The position numbers were made by a program, and so were the translations under genes. Source: UBA6623 sp965248235 (lineage in GTDB: Bacteria; Acidobacteriota; Terriglobia; Bryobacterales; UBA6623). Taken from it: DNA of 64,000 nucleotides. Positions 1 to 10,064 of the stretch are shown here, piece by piece (position 1 is the first letter of the stretch; each line of letters starts with the position of its first letter). The stretch covers positions 372,001-436,000 of the forward strand of contig CBDFIU010000003.1 of NCBI GenBank assembly GCA_965248235.1. The letters run 5' to 3'. The notes below the pieces were generated by a model. It was given only the letters and a program-made list of their open reading frames with translations. It had not been told where the DNA came from and made no database searches.

Positions 1-1
1 A

Positions 2-1672
2 GCCCAGGTCGACGAGGTCATCGGGAAGATCGCCGCCGCGCAGCAACCCGACGGCTACCTCAACACCCATGTCCAGTTGGTCACGCCTCGAAAGCGCTGG
101 AAGAACCTGGGGTTCTATCACGAAATGTATTCGGCCGGACACATGTTCGAAGGCGCCGCGGCGCACTTCCGGGCAACCGGCAAACGCACGTTCTTGGACG
201 TCGCGACGAAGCTGGCCGACAACATCGATTCCGTCTTCGGCCCGGACAAGCGAAACGGGATTCCGGGGCATGAGGAGATCGAGCTGGGGCTGATCGATCT
301 TTACCGCGTCACCGGCGAGAAGCGCTATCTCCAGTTGGCGGAATATTTCCTGAATGGCCGCGGCCAAAAGCCGTCGGTCTTCGAGACAGAGTACAAACTG
401 CTGTCCCCGACCAAGACCGAGAATTTCCTGGGAAGGGTCGCTTCCGTGCGCGGCCTGCACGATCGTTTGTACCGGCGCAACCCGCGCAAGTTCGATACCA
501 GCTATGCCCAGGACCATTTGCCGGTCCGCGAGCAAACCGAGGCCGTCGGGCACGCCGTGCGGGCGACCTATCTTTACTCGGCGATGGCCGACGTCGTACA
601 CGAGACAGGCGATCAAGGTCTGATGGACGCCTTACTGAAGCTGCATGACAACGTGACTTTTCGACGCATGTACGTGACCGGCGGCATCGGCCCCTCGGCT
701 CACAACGAAGGATTTGACAAAGACTACGATTTGCCCAACCGTTCCGCGTACCAGGAAACCTGCGCGACCGTGGGAATGGCTCTGTGGAACTATCGCATGC
801 TGAAGCTCAGCGGCGACGGGCGCTACAGCGACGTGGCCGAGCAGGCGCTCTACAACAGTTTCTTGGGAGGCGTTTCTCTCGAAGGGAATACGTTTTGTTA
901 CGCCAATCCAATGCAAACCGAAGGCCGCTTCAAGCGCAGCCCGTGGTTCTCGGTGCCCTGCTGCCCGTCCACGATCGTGCGCACGTTCCCGCGACTGGGC
1001 GAGTTGATTTACAGCCAAGGGAAGGACGATCTGTGGGTCAACCTTTACGTCGGGAGCACGGCCAAAACGACGATTCACAGCAAGGCTGTATCGTTTCGGC
1101 TGGCGACGGAGTACCCCTGGAAGGGCGACGTCCGATTGGAGCCGGAGTTGAGCGAGCCGTTGAGCTTCGCCCTGCATCTGCGTATTCCCGGCTGGGCCGA
1201 GAGTCATTCGCTGCGCTTGAACGGGCAGGCGGTCAAGGCGGTGCATGCAAAGGGTTATCTCCACATCGAGCGGGAATGGAACCCGGGCGATGTGATCGAG
1301 CTTTCGTTGCCGATGGAGATCGAGCGAATCGAGGCGCACCCGAATGTCGTTACGAATCGCGGGAAAGTGGCAATACGACGCGGTCCGCTGATCTATGTTC
1401 TGGAACAAGTCGACCACGAGGTGGATATCGACCGCATCGTCCTGCCGGCGAACGCCCAATTGAGCGAAAGCTTCGAGGCGGATCTACTCACCGGCATTCA
1501 AGTCATCACGGCGAAAGCGATGGTGCGCGATACCGAATCGTGGGGCCGGGCGCTATACCGCGCCCGCGGCGCAGAGAAGGGTAAGGAAGTGGAGATTCGA
1601 GCCGTGCCCTACGCGCTGTGGGGCAATCGCGGGGTTGGCAAGATGACGGTTTGGCTCGATACCGTCATGTAA
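2..1672 (+). CDS. GH127 (DUF1680) family glycoside hydrolase, 5'-truncated
   Basis: The reading frame is open from base 2, so the start lies outside the window; TTG at 77 is not the true start, because upstream codons still encode family sequence (AQQPDGYLNT). The family contains zinc/cysteine-dependent beta-L-arabinofuranosidases acting on plant or glycoprotein arabinosides. The zinc ligands and nucleophile are visible: an ETC motif (Glu, Cys) near 750-760 and the PCCP pair with codons at 959 and 962, matching the Glu/Cys/Cys-Cys set of HypBA1-type enzymes. The helical barrel is followed by beta-rich C-terminal domains. Family assignment is firm; exact substrate is unknown. Confidence 0.88.
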   Translation, partial: AQVDEVIGKIAAAQQPDGYLNTHVQLVTPRKRWKNLGFYHEMYSAGHMFEGAAAHFRATGKRTFLDVATKLADNIDSVFGPDKRNGIPGHEEIELGLIDLYRVTGEKRYLQLAEYFLNGRGQKPSVFETEYKLLSPTKTENFLGRVASVRGLHDRLYRRNPRKFDTSYAQDHLPVREQTEAVGHAVRATYLYSAMADVVHETGDQGLMDALLKLHDNVTFRRMYVTGGIGPSAHNEGFDKDYDLPNRSAYQETCATVGMALWNYRMLKLSGDGRYSDVAEQALYNSFLGGVSLEGNTFCYANPMQTEGRFKRSPWFSVPCCPSTIVRTFPRLGELIYSQGKDDLWVNLYVGSTAKTTIHSKAVSFRLATEYPWKGDVRLEPELSEPLSFALHLRIPGWAESHSLRLNGQAVKAVHAKGYLHIEREWNPGDVIELSLPMEIERIEAHPNVVTNRGKVAIRRGPLIYVLEQVDHEVDIDRIVLPANAQLSESFEADLLTGIQVITAKAMVRDTESWGRALYRARGAEKGKEVEIRAVPYALWGNRGVGKMTVWLDTVM

Positions 1673-1889
1673 AACCCAAACCGAGCCGCGAAGCGGCGGC
1701 GGGAACCTCGCCCGACCCTTCGGACCGCCGCAATCGCGGTTTCAACAGGTACTCGCGGTCACTGTATCGGCGTCTACGCCGTCGAGTGCAAAGACGATGT
1801 TCACATTGCCGGCACGGCCCGGCGCAACCTTTGCGGCCCTATAATAGGCTTCATCCCGGCCGCGCGGCGGCCCGGGACCCTCGAGAGAC

Positions 1890-3541
1890 ATGGCGAAACC
1901 TGTCTTGCTCGCTGTCGACGACGACGCCAACGTGCTGAGCGCGATCGCGCGAGATCTGCGGAAGCAGTATGGTCGTGCCTACCGCATCCTGCGTGCCGAG
2001 TCCGGATCCGCAGCCCTCACCCTCCTTAGCGAACTAGAGGACCGAGGAGATCCCGTTGCACTCGTACTCTCTGATCAGCGCATGCCCCACATGGATGGCG
2101 TGACCCTCCTGTCGGAAGCCGTAAAATCCCACCCGAAGAGCAAGCGGGCATTGCTGAGGCCTATGCGGACACCGAGGCGGCGATTGGAGCCATCAACAAG
2201 TCACAGGTAGATTACTATCTCTTGAAGCCGTGGGATCCCCCCGAAGAGCGGCTGTATCCGGTGCTGGACGACCTTCTCGACGATTGGCGTGCATCGTTTC
2301 GCCCGGGGTATGGGGGGGTTCGCGTCGTTGGTGATTGCTGGTCGGCGCGGTGTCATCGCGTCTGTGACTTTCTAGCTCGCAACCAGGTCCCCTACCAATT
2401 CCTCGACATCGAGTCTTCCGACGAGGCGCGCGCGCTGGCGGCCGACGTCGAGTCGTCGGGGTTGCCGCTGGTGATCCTTCCCGACGGCGGAAGATTCACA
2501 GCGCCGGAGCCCGGCGATATTGCTGAAAAGATCGGGCTCACGGCAAAGGCCAAGGAGCGTTTCTACGACCTGGCGATCGTCGGGGCGGGCCCCGCCGGGC
2601 TGGCGGCCGCCGTGTACGGCGGGTCGGAGGGGCTGCGCACGGTCCTCATCGAACGGGAAGCGCCGGGCGGACAGGCCGGCACCAGCAGCAAGATCGAGAA
2701 CTATTTGGGGTTCCCCGCGGGACTGTCGGGTGGCGATCTCGCGCGCCGGGCAGTGACTCAGGCGCGGAAGTTCGGGGTGGAGATCCTCACGCCACAGGAG
2801 ACTACGGCGCTGCGTGTCGAAGGACCATACAAGCATCTGCGGCTGTCGGATGGTTCCGCGATCTCGTGCCATGTCCTCATGCTGGCCATGGGCGTGTCTT
2901 GGAACTTGCTCCCCGCCTCCGGCGCGGACCATTTGACCGGGGCCGGCGTCTACTACGGCGCCGCCGCGACGGAGGCCATGCACGCGAAGGGGCAGGATGT
3001 TTACATGGTCGGCGCCGGGAACTCCGCGGGGCAGGCCGCCATGCACTTCAAAGACCTCGCGGCCAAGGTTGTGATGGTCGTTCGCGGGGATTCGCTACGT
3101 GACAAGATGTCGCAATACCTCGTCGACCGCATCGAGTCGACCGACAACATCGAGGTGCGACTGCACACGGAGATCAAAGCCTGCCGCGGAGAAGAAAGGC
3201 TGGAGGCGCTCGAACTGTTTGACAACCGGACCGGGCGAGCCGAGGTCGTGCCGGCCAAGTATCTAATCGTGTTTCTTGGAGCCGCGCCGCGAACCGCCTG
3301 GCTCAAGGATGTTGTGGCGTATGATCCCAGCGGATTTGTTCTGACCGGTCCCGATTTGGATCCGAAAACCCACCTACGCGACTGGCCGCTGGAACGGCCG
3401 CCGTACCTGCTGGAGACCAATGTGCCCGGGGTCTTCGCGTCCGGGGATGCACGCATGGGGTCGGTCAAACGCGTTGCGTCCGCGGTGGGTGAAGGGTCGG
3501 TCGCCGTTCATTTCATGCATCAGTTCCTGGCGTCACGTTAA
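1890..3541 (+). CDS. Response-regulator receiver fused to thioredoxin reductase-like FAD oxidoreductase, frameshifted
   Basis: The first frame encodes a CheY-like receiver (VDDD acidic pocket, phosphoacceptor in LVLSDQRMPHMDG). It breaks at about 2155-2162, and the second frame carries on with AYADTEAAIGAINKS and YYLLKPWD, the expected receiver end. One missing base restores a protein of about 550 residues. Next come a glutaredoxin-like segment (about 2310-2510) and a two-dinucleotide-fold reductase (FAD site VGAGPAGLAAA, NADPH site VGAGNSAG). The redox CxxC of true thioredoxin reductases is absent; YYGAAATEA stands in its place. The histidine kinase downstream is a likely partner. The frameshift may be an assembly error or real decay. 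Confidence 0.82.
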
Positions 3542-3572
3542 AACGTAATCGCACTCCACCTCCCAAACGGCG

Positions 3573-4990
3573 ATGAAGTTTACGACTGACGAGCTGAGCA
3601 CGGCGGCCATACTCCAGGGGCTTCCCGAAGGGCAGCTCGCCTGGTTCAGTGATCACGGCGATAGGATCGACCTCGCGCTCGGCGACAGGATGTTCGAGCG
3701 CGGCGAGCCCTCCGACTTCATGTTCATCGTCGTCCGGGGCGCGATCCAACGGTATGAGGAGATCGGCGGGCAGTGGTTGGTCGTGGCCACGACTCGGCAA
3801 GGTGAGGTGACCGGCATGCTGCCCTATTCGCGCATGACTCACTATCCGGGCTACACCATGGCCGCCGAGCCTTCGCGGGTGCTCCGCGTTGAGAAAAGCG
3901 ACTTCAAGGAAATGGTTTTGGTGAGCCAGGAAATCGGCCGGCGTCTCGTTGCCGTGATGTCGGACCGGGTGCGAGGTGATGTCCGTCTCGAGCAACAGCG
4001 CGAACGGATGGTGTCCCTGGGGCGACTCTCCGCCGGGTTGGCCCATGAGCTCAACAACCCCGCCGCGGCCGTACGCCGCGCGGCCGCCGGCCTCTCGGAA
4101 CAGCTCGCGAAAATGTCGCCGCTGGTCCTGGGCATGATGCCGCATCGCGTGGACGAAACGGCTGTCCGAGCCATCGATGAACTCCGACGGCTAGCTCGCG
4201 AGCGCCACCCCACCGCCCTCTCACCGCTCGAGCAGAGCGAACGCGAAGAAGAGCTCACGGCGTGGCTGGAAGACCATGATGTCGCGAATGCCTGGGAGAT
4301 TTCCGAAACGTTTGTCGACGCCGGGTTGACCGACGAGGCTCTTGGGGCATTCATGGGACAGGTGCCCCCGCCCGTCGCGGCCGAGGCCCTTGCCTGGGTG
4401 GCCGGTGGTCTCGCCGCGGATCGAATGACCGTCGAGATCGCGTCTTCGGCCGCCCGCATATCCGAGCTGGTTGCCTCGATCAAGACCTACTCCCACATGG
4501 ACCGCTCGCCCGAACACAAGCCCACCGACGTTCGTGAGGGTCTGGACAACACGCTCACCATGCTAAGCCACAAATTCAAGGAGAAGAGCATCCAGCTAGC
4601 GCGCGACTACCAACAAGACCTGCCGCCGATTGCGGCGAACGCCGGTGAGCTGAACCAGGTGTGGACGAACCTCATCGACAACGCCCTTGACGCCATGAAC
4701 GACGGCGGCAACCTCCGCATCGACGTAAGACAGCGGACGCCTGGGTCGCGGTGCGGGTGATCGACGATGGGCACGGTATTTCCGACGAAGTGCGGGCTCG
4801 CATCTTCGAACCCTTTTTCACGACCAAGGCGATGGGCGAGGGCACGGGCCTAGGCCTCGACATCGCCATGCGCATCGTGAAAACCCACCAGGGCGCTGTC
4901 GACGTCCAATCGAAGCCCGGTCGAACAGAGATGTGCGTGCGATTGCCCCTCGCGCCAGCCTCCGCGCTCGGCAAGCAGACCGGCGCGTAG
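3573..4990 (+). CDS. Cyclic-nucleotide-binding-domain sensor histidine kinase, frameshifted
   Basis: The N-terminal 130 residues form a cNMP-binding/CAP-effector-like beta barrel (RMFERGEPSDFMFIVVRG). A HisKA H-box follows (GRLSAGLAHELNNP, His phosphoacceptor), then a long helical insert and an HATPase N-box (NLIDNALDAM). The frame breaks near 4735. The other frame supplies the rest of the ATPase: VIDDGHGIS (G1), FEPFFTTK (F) and GEGTGLGL (G2), ending at 4990. One missing base gives about 472 residues. It lies 31 bp after the receiver-reductase gene, so it probably phosphorylates that receiver and links redox or ligand sensing to it. Confidence 0.82.
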
Positions 4991-5091
4991 CCCGCTCCAT
5001 GCAAGGTCCGCACGGTCTTGTGGCGGATTGTTGGTGCGAGCTTTGGCGCGTGGCAGTGTCGGCTCAGTAGCGGCTGCGCGCTTGGGAAGTC

Positions 5092-5130
5092 AAAAACGGC
5101 GGGGGTTCGGCTTCCCGAAACCCCCGCCTT
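5092..5130 (-). terminator. Rho-independent terminator of nrdJ
   Basis: On the minus strand an arm beginning ggcgggggt pairs with acccccgcc around a short loop and is followed by gttttt. It lies 50 bp past the nrdJ stop codon and faces the convergent kinase gene. Confidence 0.75.
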
Positions 5131-5179
5131 CTAAGGAGGGAACAAACTACTCAAGGAACGACTGCATGCCTGATCGACT

Positions 5180-7969
5180 TTAACTACAGCCCGATGTCGA
5201 GCCGCAGTTTTCACATTTGTAGCAACTGCCGTTGCTGGTCATCAGCGAACCGCACTCCGAACAAATCGGCGCGTCCTGGGTGGCCTGGAAGGGCAACTCT
5301 TGTTGCGGCTCCGGCTCGGTCGGTTTCAGACCGGACGACTCGCCGACTTCCGACACACGATAATCCTGCGAGATGAACTTTGTCCCCAGCCAACGGAAGA
5401 TGTAGTCCATGATCGACTTGGCGTAGGGGATTTCGGTATTGCCGGTCCATCCACTGGGCTCAAAACGCACGTGCTGGAACTTGTCGACCAAGACTCGCAG
5501 CGGGACGCCGTATTGCAGCGTCATTGAGACCGCCGTCGCGAAGCTATCCATCAAGCCGGAAATCGTCGAGCCTTCCTTCGCCATGCGAATGAAAAGTTCA
5601 CCCGGCGAGCCGTCGTCGTACATGCCTACGGTGATGTAGCCCTCGTGGCCACCGACCGCGAACTTGTGCGTCACCGACTGCCGCTCGTCGGGCAGTTTGC
5701 GCCGCATCGGCCGATAGACGATCTTCTCACTCGCCGCGGCTTCTTTCTTGTCGCCGGCCTTCCCGGTGCTTAAAGGTTGCGCGCGTTTCGAACCGTCGCG
5801 GTAGATGGCCACGGCCTTGAGGCCCAAACGCCATGACTCCACATAGGCGTCCGTGATGTCTTCGACCGTGGACTCCTCGGGCAAGTTGATGGTCTTCGAA
5901 ATGGCGCCGGAGATGAACGGCTGCACGGCGCCCATCATACGTACATGGCCCATGTAGTGGATGGACCGTTCGCCATTCCGCGGCTGGAAACTGCAATCGA
6001 AGACGGGCAGGTGCTCGTCCTTGATATGCGGAGCACCTTCGATCGTCCCGGTCGAATCGATATGGTTGACGATTTCGTTGCCGCGGTCGGGGTTGTAGCC
6101 GAGCTTCAGCAGCGCCTCGGGGACGGTATTGTTGACAATCTTGATGACGCCGCCGCCGACCAATTTCTTGTATTTCACGAGGGCCAATTCGGGTTCGACG
6201 CCGGTGGTGTCGCAATCCATCATGAAACCGATCGTCCCGGTCGGGGCGATGACGGTGACTTGGGCGTTGCGGTAGCCGTTGCGGGAACCGAGCTCATAGG
6301 CGTCTTCCCAGCACTCGATCGCGGCTTGCTGTAGCGGCGTTTCGATCTTCTCGCCGTCGATCTCGCGCGCCGCATCGCGATGCATGCGAATGACTTCGAG
6401 GAAGTGTTCGCGATTGTGGGAGTATCCGGCGAAAGGACCGGTCGTGCCGGCGATGCGGGCGCTGGTCAAATAAGCCTGCCCGCACATCACGGCGCTGATC
6501 GCGCCCGCGACCGAGCGACCGTGGTCGCTGTCGTAGGCGACGCCCATCGACATCAGCAGCGCGCCGAGATTGGCGAAGCCCAACCCCAGCGGCCGGTAGT
6601 TGTAGGAGTTCTCGGCGATTCTCTCCGTCGGGTAGCTCGCGCTGCCGACGAGGATTTCCTGCGCCAACATCAACGTGTCGACGGCATGCCGGAAGCCCTC
6701 GACGTCAAACTGGCCCTGGCCGGCTTGGAACTTGCGCAGGTTGAGCGAAGCCAGGTTGCAGGCCGAATCGTCGAGGAACATGTATTCCGAGCAAGGGTTC
6801 GAAGCGTTGATCCGCGCCGTGCCCTTGCAAGGGTGCCAACGATTGATCGTCGTGTCGAACTGCATGCCCGGGTCGCCGCACTGGTGCGTGGCTTCGGAGA
6901 TTTGCCGCAGCAGGTCGCGCGCTTTGTAGCGCTTCTTGGGTTGGTCGTTGACGACGGACTTCGTCCACCAATCCTCGTCGTTGACCGCGGCGAGCATGAA
7001 GTCGTCGCCGGCACGAACCGAGTTGTTGGCGTTTTGGAAGAAGATCGAGCCGTAGGCGTCGCCGTCGATCGAGGCGTCATAGCCGGCTTCGATCAGCGTC
7101 CAAGCCTTCTTTTCTTCCTTGGCCTTGCACCAGATGAACTTGTCGATGTCGGGGTGGTCGGTGTTGAGGATGACCATCTTGGCGGCGCGGCGCGTCTTGC
7201 CGCCCGACTTGATGACGCCGGCGAAGGCGTCGAAACCTTTCATGAACGACACCGGCCCCGACGCCCTGCCGCCCCCGCCCAAAATAGCGTCCTCTTCGCG
7301 AATTTTCGAGAGGTTGGAACCTGTGCCCGAACCCCATTTAAAGAGCATGCCCTCGGTCTTGGCGAGGTCCATGATCGATTCCATCCGGTCGTCGACGGAA
7401 ATGATGAAGCAGGCCGAGCATTGCGGACGGTGAGAGCCCTCGGCCAGACTGTTGACCCTGCCGGTCGCCTCGTCGTAATGCCAGCCGTAACCGCGCACCT
7501 CCTTGACGCCGACGTTGAACCAGACCGGCGAATTGAAGCTGGCCTTTTGGCTGAGCATCAAGTGAGCCAATTCGTCGCGGAAGTTTTCGACGTTTTCGGG
7601 AGAGGCGAAGTAGCCGCCCGCCGCGCCCCAATCGGCGATTGTGTCGACGACGCGATGGACGAGTTGCCTCAGGCTCGACTCGCGCTCAGGCGTTCCCGCG
7701 CGGCCATGGAAATACTTGCTGGCGACGATGTTCGTCGCCGTCTGCGACCAATCGCGCGGCACCTCCACATTGGCCTGCTCGAAGATGATCTCGCCTTTTT
7801 CGTTGCCGATCGAAGCTGTGCGCTTTTCCCACTCCAGAACGTCGTAGGGCGTGCGGCCCGGTTCGAGATCCTTGGTAAAGTGTCGCGGGAAAGACAAACC
7901 CGCCTGTTGCTCGGCGGGAGATGACAATTGATCGACTTTCGAGGCCAGATCCACGCTAATTTCGCCCAT
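5180..7969 (-). CDS. nrdJ: Adenosylcobalamin-dependent (class II) ribonucleotide reductase
   Basis: Makes deoxyribonucleotides using adenosylcobalamin as radical generator, so it works with or without oxygen. At 929 residues it fits the long NrdJ class. Visible active-site elements: the redox cysteine in RPQCSACF, the NPCSE motif with the thiyl-radical cysteine, and the second redox cysteine in DSACNLASLNL. The C-terminus carries a zinc-ribbon-like tail (CSECGSL, CYKCENCG, final GCS) that relays electrons from thioredoxin. The ATG at 7969 gives a full N-terminus. It is a single gene with its own terminator. No B12 riboswitch is apparent in the short upstream region. Confidence 0.96.
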   Translation of the reverse strand: MGEISVDLASKVDQLSSPAEQQAGLSFPRHFTKDLEPGRTPYDVLEWEKRTASIGNEKGEIIFEQANVEVPRDWSQTATNIVASKYFHGRAGTPERESSLRQLVHRVVDTIADWGAAGGYFASPENVENFRDELAHLMLSQKASFNSPVWFNVGVKEVRGYGWHYDEATGRVNSLAEGSHRPQCSACFIISVDDRMESIMDLAKTEGMLFKWGSGTGSNLSKIREEDAILGGGGRASGPVSFMKGFDAFAGVIKSGGKTRRAAKMVILNTDHPDIDKFIWCKAKEEKKAWTLIEAGYDASIDGDAYGSIFFQNANNSVRAGDDFMLAAVNDEDWWTKSVVNDQPKKRYKARDLLRQISEATHQCGDPGMQFDTTINRWHPCKGTARINASNPCSEYMFLDDSACNLASLNLRKFQAGQGQFDVEGFRHAVDTLMLAQEILVGSASYPTERIAENSYNYRPLGLGFANLGALLMSMGVAYDSDHGRSVAGAISAVMCGQAYLTSARIAGTTGPFAGYSHNREHFLEVIRMHRDAAREIDGEKIETPLQQAAIECWEDAYELGSRNGYRNAQVTVIAPTGTIGFMMDCDTTGVEPELALVKYKKLVGGGVIKIVNNTVPEALLKLGYNPDRGNEIVNHIDSTGTIEGAPHIKDEHLPVFDCSFQPRNGERSIHYMGHVRMMGAVQPFISGAISKTINLPEESTVEDITDAYVESWRLGLKAVAIYRDGSKRAQPLSTGKAGDKKEAAASEKIVYRPMRRKLPDERQSVTHKFAVGGHEGYITVGMYDDGSPGELFIRMAKEGSTISGLMDSFATAVSMTLQYGVPLRVLVDKFQHVRFEPSGWTGNTEIPYAKSIMDYIFRWLGTKFISQDYRVSEVGESSGLKPTEPEPQQELPFQATQDAPICSECGSLMTSNGSCYKCENCGSTSGCS

Positions 7970-8423
7970 AGCTCACTCCACAAGAATTGACCCGATCGTA
8001 CTACAATTGTGACCGGAAAAACGACTGATCAACGGGGGTCGGCAACCAAAATTTGAGCCCGTGACGGGGGGGACAACGCTTGCCGACGTTCAAATAGTGT
8101 ACACGATCTAGTGGTAGTGTCAAGAGTTAATTCAAGATCTTGCGGAGATGTTCTACGGAAACCCCTTAGCCCCCTCAACGGAGGTTTCAGGGCGAAGTAG
8201 GATACACCATGGGGTGGTGCTTTCCAAGAGCGCCCATTCCGCGCCAAATTCACCTCTCGCGGCTCCCAAATCACCGTCGAGACCCGCGAAACTGCATTAT
8301 CCTGAAGCCGAGGGGCCGGCCGCTATGAGGCTGCGAGAAAATCAAGAGTCCCGCCGCCGCGTCGCGGCTCCCGGCCTCCATCTTTATGAAGGGCCCCGCG
8401 CGCAAGCAACACAGAGAAAAATC
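7970..8423. other. Divergent intergenic region between nrdJ and fumarase
   Basis: About 450 bp hold the two divergent promoters. Around 8088-8125 there are repeated agtgt/acac half-sites (aatagtgtacac, tagtgt) that resemble NrdR-type boxes in composition, but the spacing does not match a clean tandem pair. An open frame runs through the region in the fumarase frame from 8148, but it lacks conserved character before ATG 8424. Confidence 0.4.
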
Positions 8424-10064
8424 ATGCCCGAGTTTCAATATCAGCCCATCTTTGAACACGGTCCCGACCAGACCGAATATCGCCGGCTCACCTCCGATCA
8501 CGTCACGACCACGCAGCTCAACGGCCGTGAAATCCTCGAGGTCTCCCCGGAAGGCTTAGCTCGCCTCGCCAAAGATGCCATGGACGACATGGCCCACCTG
8601 CTGCGCGCCGGGCACCTCTCTCAGCTCAGCAAGATTCTCGACGATCCCGAGGCGTCGGAGAACGACCGCTTCGTGGCGCTCGAACTTCTCAAAAACGCCT
8701 CCATCGCCTCGGCCCGCGTGCTCCCCGGCTGCCAGGATACAGGGACGGCGATTGCCATCGGCTATAAGGGCCAGGCCGTATTCACAGAAGCCGACGACGC
8801 CGAGGCTCTCTCGAAAGGCATCTATCAGGCCTACGCCGAACGAAACCTGCGATATTCTCAACTCGCGCCCCTCGACCTCTACACCGAGAAAAACACTGGG
8901 ACAAACTTGCCGGCGCAGATTGAAATCTACGCCAAGCCGGGCAACGAATACCGTTTTCTCTTCATCGCCAAAGGCGGTGGCTCGGCGAATAAGACGTTCC
9001 TCTACCAAAAAACCAAGGCACTACTCAATCCCGAATCGCTTGTGGCTTTTCTTGACGAACAGCTGCGCTCGATCGGCACCTCCGCCTGCCCGCCCTATCA
9101 TTTAGCGCTGGTGATCGGCGGGACCTCCGCCGAGATGACGCTCAAGACCGTCAAGCTAGCCAGCACACGCTATCTCGACGACCTGCCCACCACGGGGAAC
9201 GAGCTCGGAAGGGCTTTCCGCGATATCGAGATGGAAAAGAAGGTCTTTGAGATTGCCGCCGCGACCGGCATCGGAGCTCAGTTCGGCGGCAAGTACTTCG
9301 CCCACGACGTGCGGGTGATCCGCCTACCGCGCCACGGGGCGTCGTGCCCGGTGGGTCTCGGCGTCTCGTGTTCCGCGGATCGCCAGATCCTTGGCAAGAT
9401 TACCCGCGACGGGCTGTTTCTCGAACAGCTCGAAACGAACCCGGCGCGCTTCTTGCCCGAAGTAACCCATGAGGAGTTGGGCGACGAGGTCGTGCCGATC
9501 GACCTCAATCGCCCGATGCCCGAGATCTTGGCGCAACTCAAAGAGCATCCCGTCGCCACCCGCCTCTCGCTGAGCGGACCGCTGATCGTCGCCCGCGACA
9601 TCGCGCACGCCAAGTTGAAAGAGCGTCTCGACGCGGGCGAAGAGCTGCCGCAATATTTCAAGGACCACCCGGTCTACTATGCCGGACCGGCGAAAAAACC
9701 CGAGGGCCACGCTTCCGGCTCGTTCGGGCCTACCACGGCCGGGCGCATGGACCCCTACGTGGATCTGTTGCAGAGTCACGGCGGCAGCATGGTGATGCTT
9801 GCCAAGGGCAACCGTTCCACCGAGGTCGCCGAGGCTTGCGGGCGTCACGGCGGCTTTTATCTCGGCTCGATCGGCGGACCGGCCGCGCGTCTTGCCGAGC
9901 ACAGCATTAAGAAGGTCGAGGTGGTCGAGTACCCCGAGCTGGGCATGGAAGCCATTTGGCGGATCGAGGTCGAGGACTTCCCGGCCTTCACGATCATCGA
10001 TCATCAAGGCAAGGATTTCTACGCCGAGCTGGTCGCGAATCGCATGGTGCAAATCAAGGGCTAA
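8424..10064 (+). CDS. Class I fumarate hydratase (4Fe-4S, FumA/FumB type)
   Basis: Interconverts fumarate and malate with a 4Fe-4S cluster. From ATG 8424 the product is 546 residues, close to E. coli FumA (548), which is why this start was preferred over earlier in-frame codons. Expected cluster cysteines appear in LPGCQDTGTA, SACPPYHLALVIGG and GVSCSADRQ. The C-terminal beta domain (YAGPAKKPEGHASGSFGPTT, GGSMVMLAKGN, GGFYLGSIGGPAA) is the tartrate-dehydratase/fumarase beta family. Stands alone on the plus strand, divergent from nrdJ. Confidence 0.95.
   Translation: MPEFQYQPIFEHGPDQTEYRRLTSDHVTTTQLNGREILEVSPEGLARLAKDAMDDMAHLLRAGHLSQLSKILDDPEASENDRFVALELLKNASIASARVLPGCQDTGTAIAIGYKGQAVFTEADDAEALSKGIYQAYAERNLRYSQLAPLDLYTEKNTGTNLPAQIEIYAKPGNEYRFLFIAKGGGSANKTFLYQKTKALLNPESLVAFLDEQLRSIGTSACPPYHLALVIGGTSAEMTLKTVKLASTRYLDDLPTTGNELGRAFRDIEMEKKVFEIAAATGIGAQFGGKYFAHDVRVIRLPRHGASCPVGLGVSCSADRQILGKITRDGLFLEQLETNPARFLPEVTHEELGDEVVPIDLNRPMPEILAQLKEHPVATRLSLSGPLIVARDIAHAKLKERLDAGEELPQYFKDHPVYYAGPAKKPEGHASGSFGPTTAGRMDPYVDLLQSHGGSMVMLAKGNRSTEVAEACGRHGGFYLGSIGGPAARLAEHSIKKVEVVEYPELGMEAIWRIEVEDFPAFTIIDHQGKDFYAELVANRMVQIKG

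Noticed and set aside
6380..7924. 514-residue open frame antisense to nrdJ
   Set aside because: It mirrors the codon pattern of the real gene in high-GC DNA; the sense product has complete class II reductase motifs and the antisense product has none.
8088..8125. Tandem NrdR boxes upstream of nrdJ
   Set aside because: Half-sites such as agtgtacac are present, but the spacing between repeats (about 20 bp) is not the usual 31-32 bp and the boxes are poor palindromes, so it was not called as a feature.
7970..8147. B12 riboswitch before nrdJ
   Set aside because: The leader is short and no B12-box-like sequence was found.
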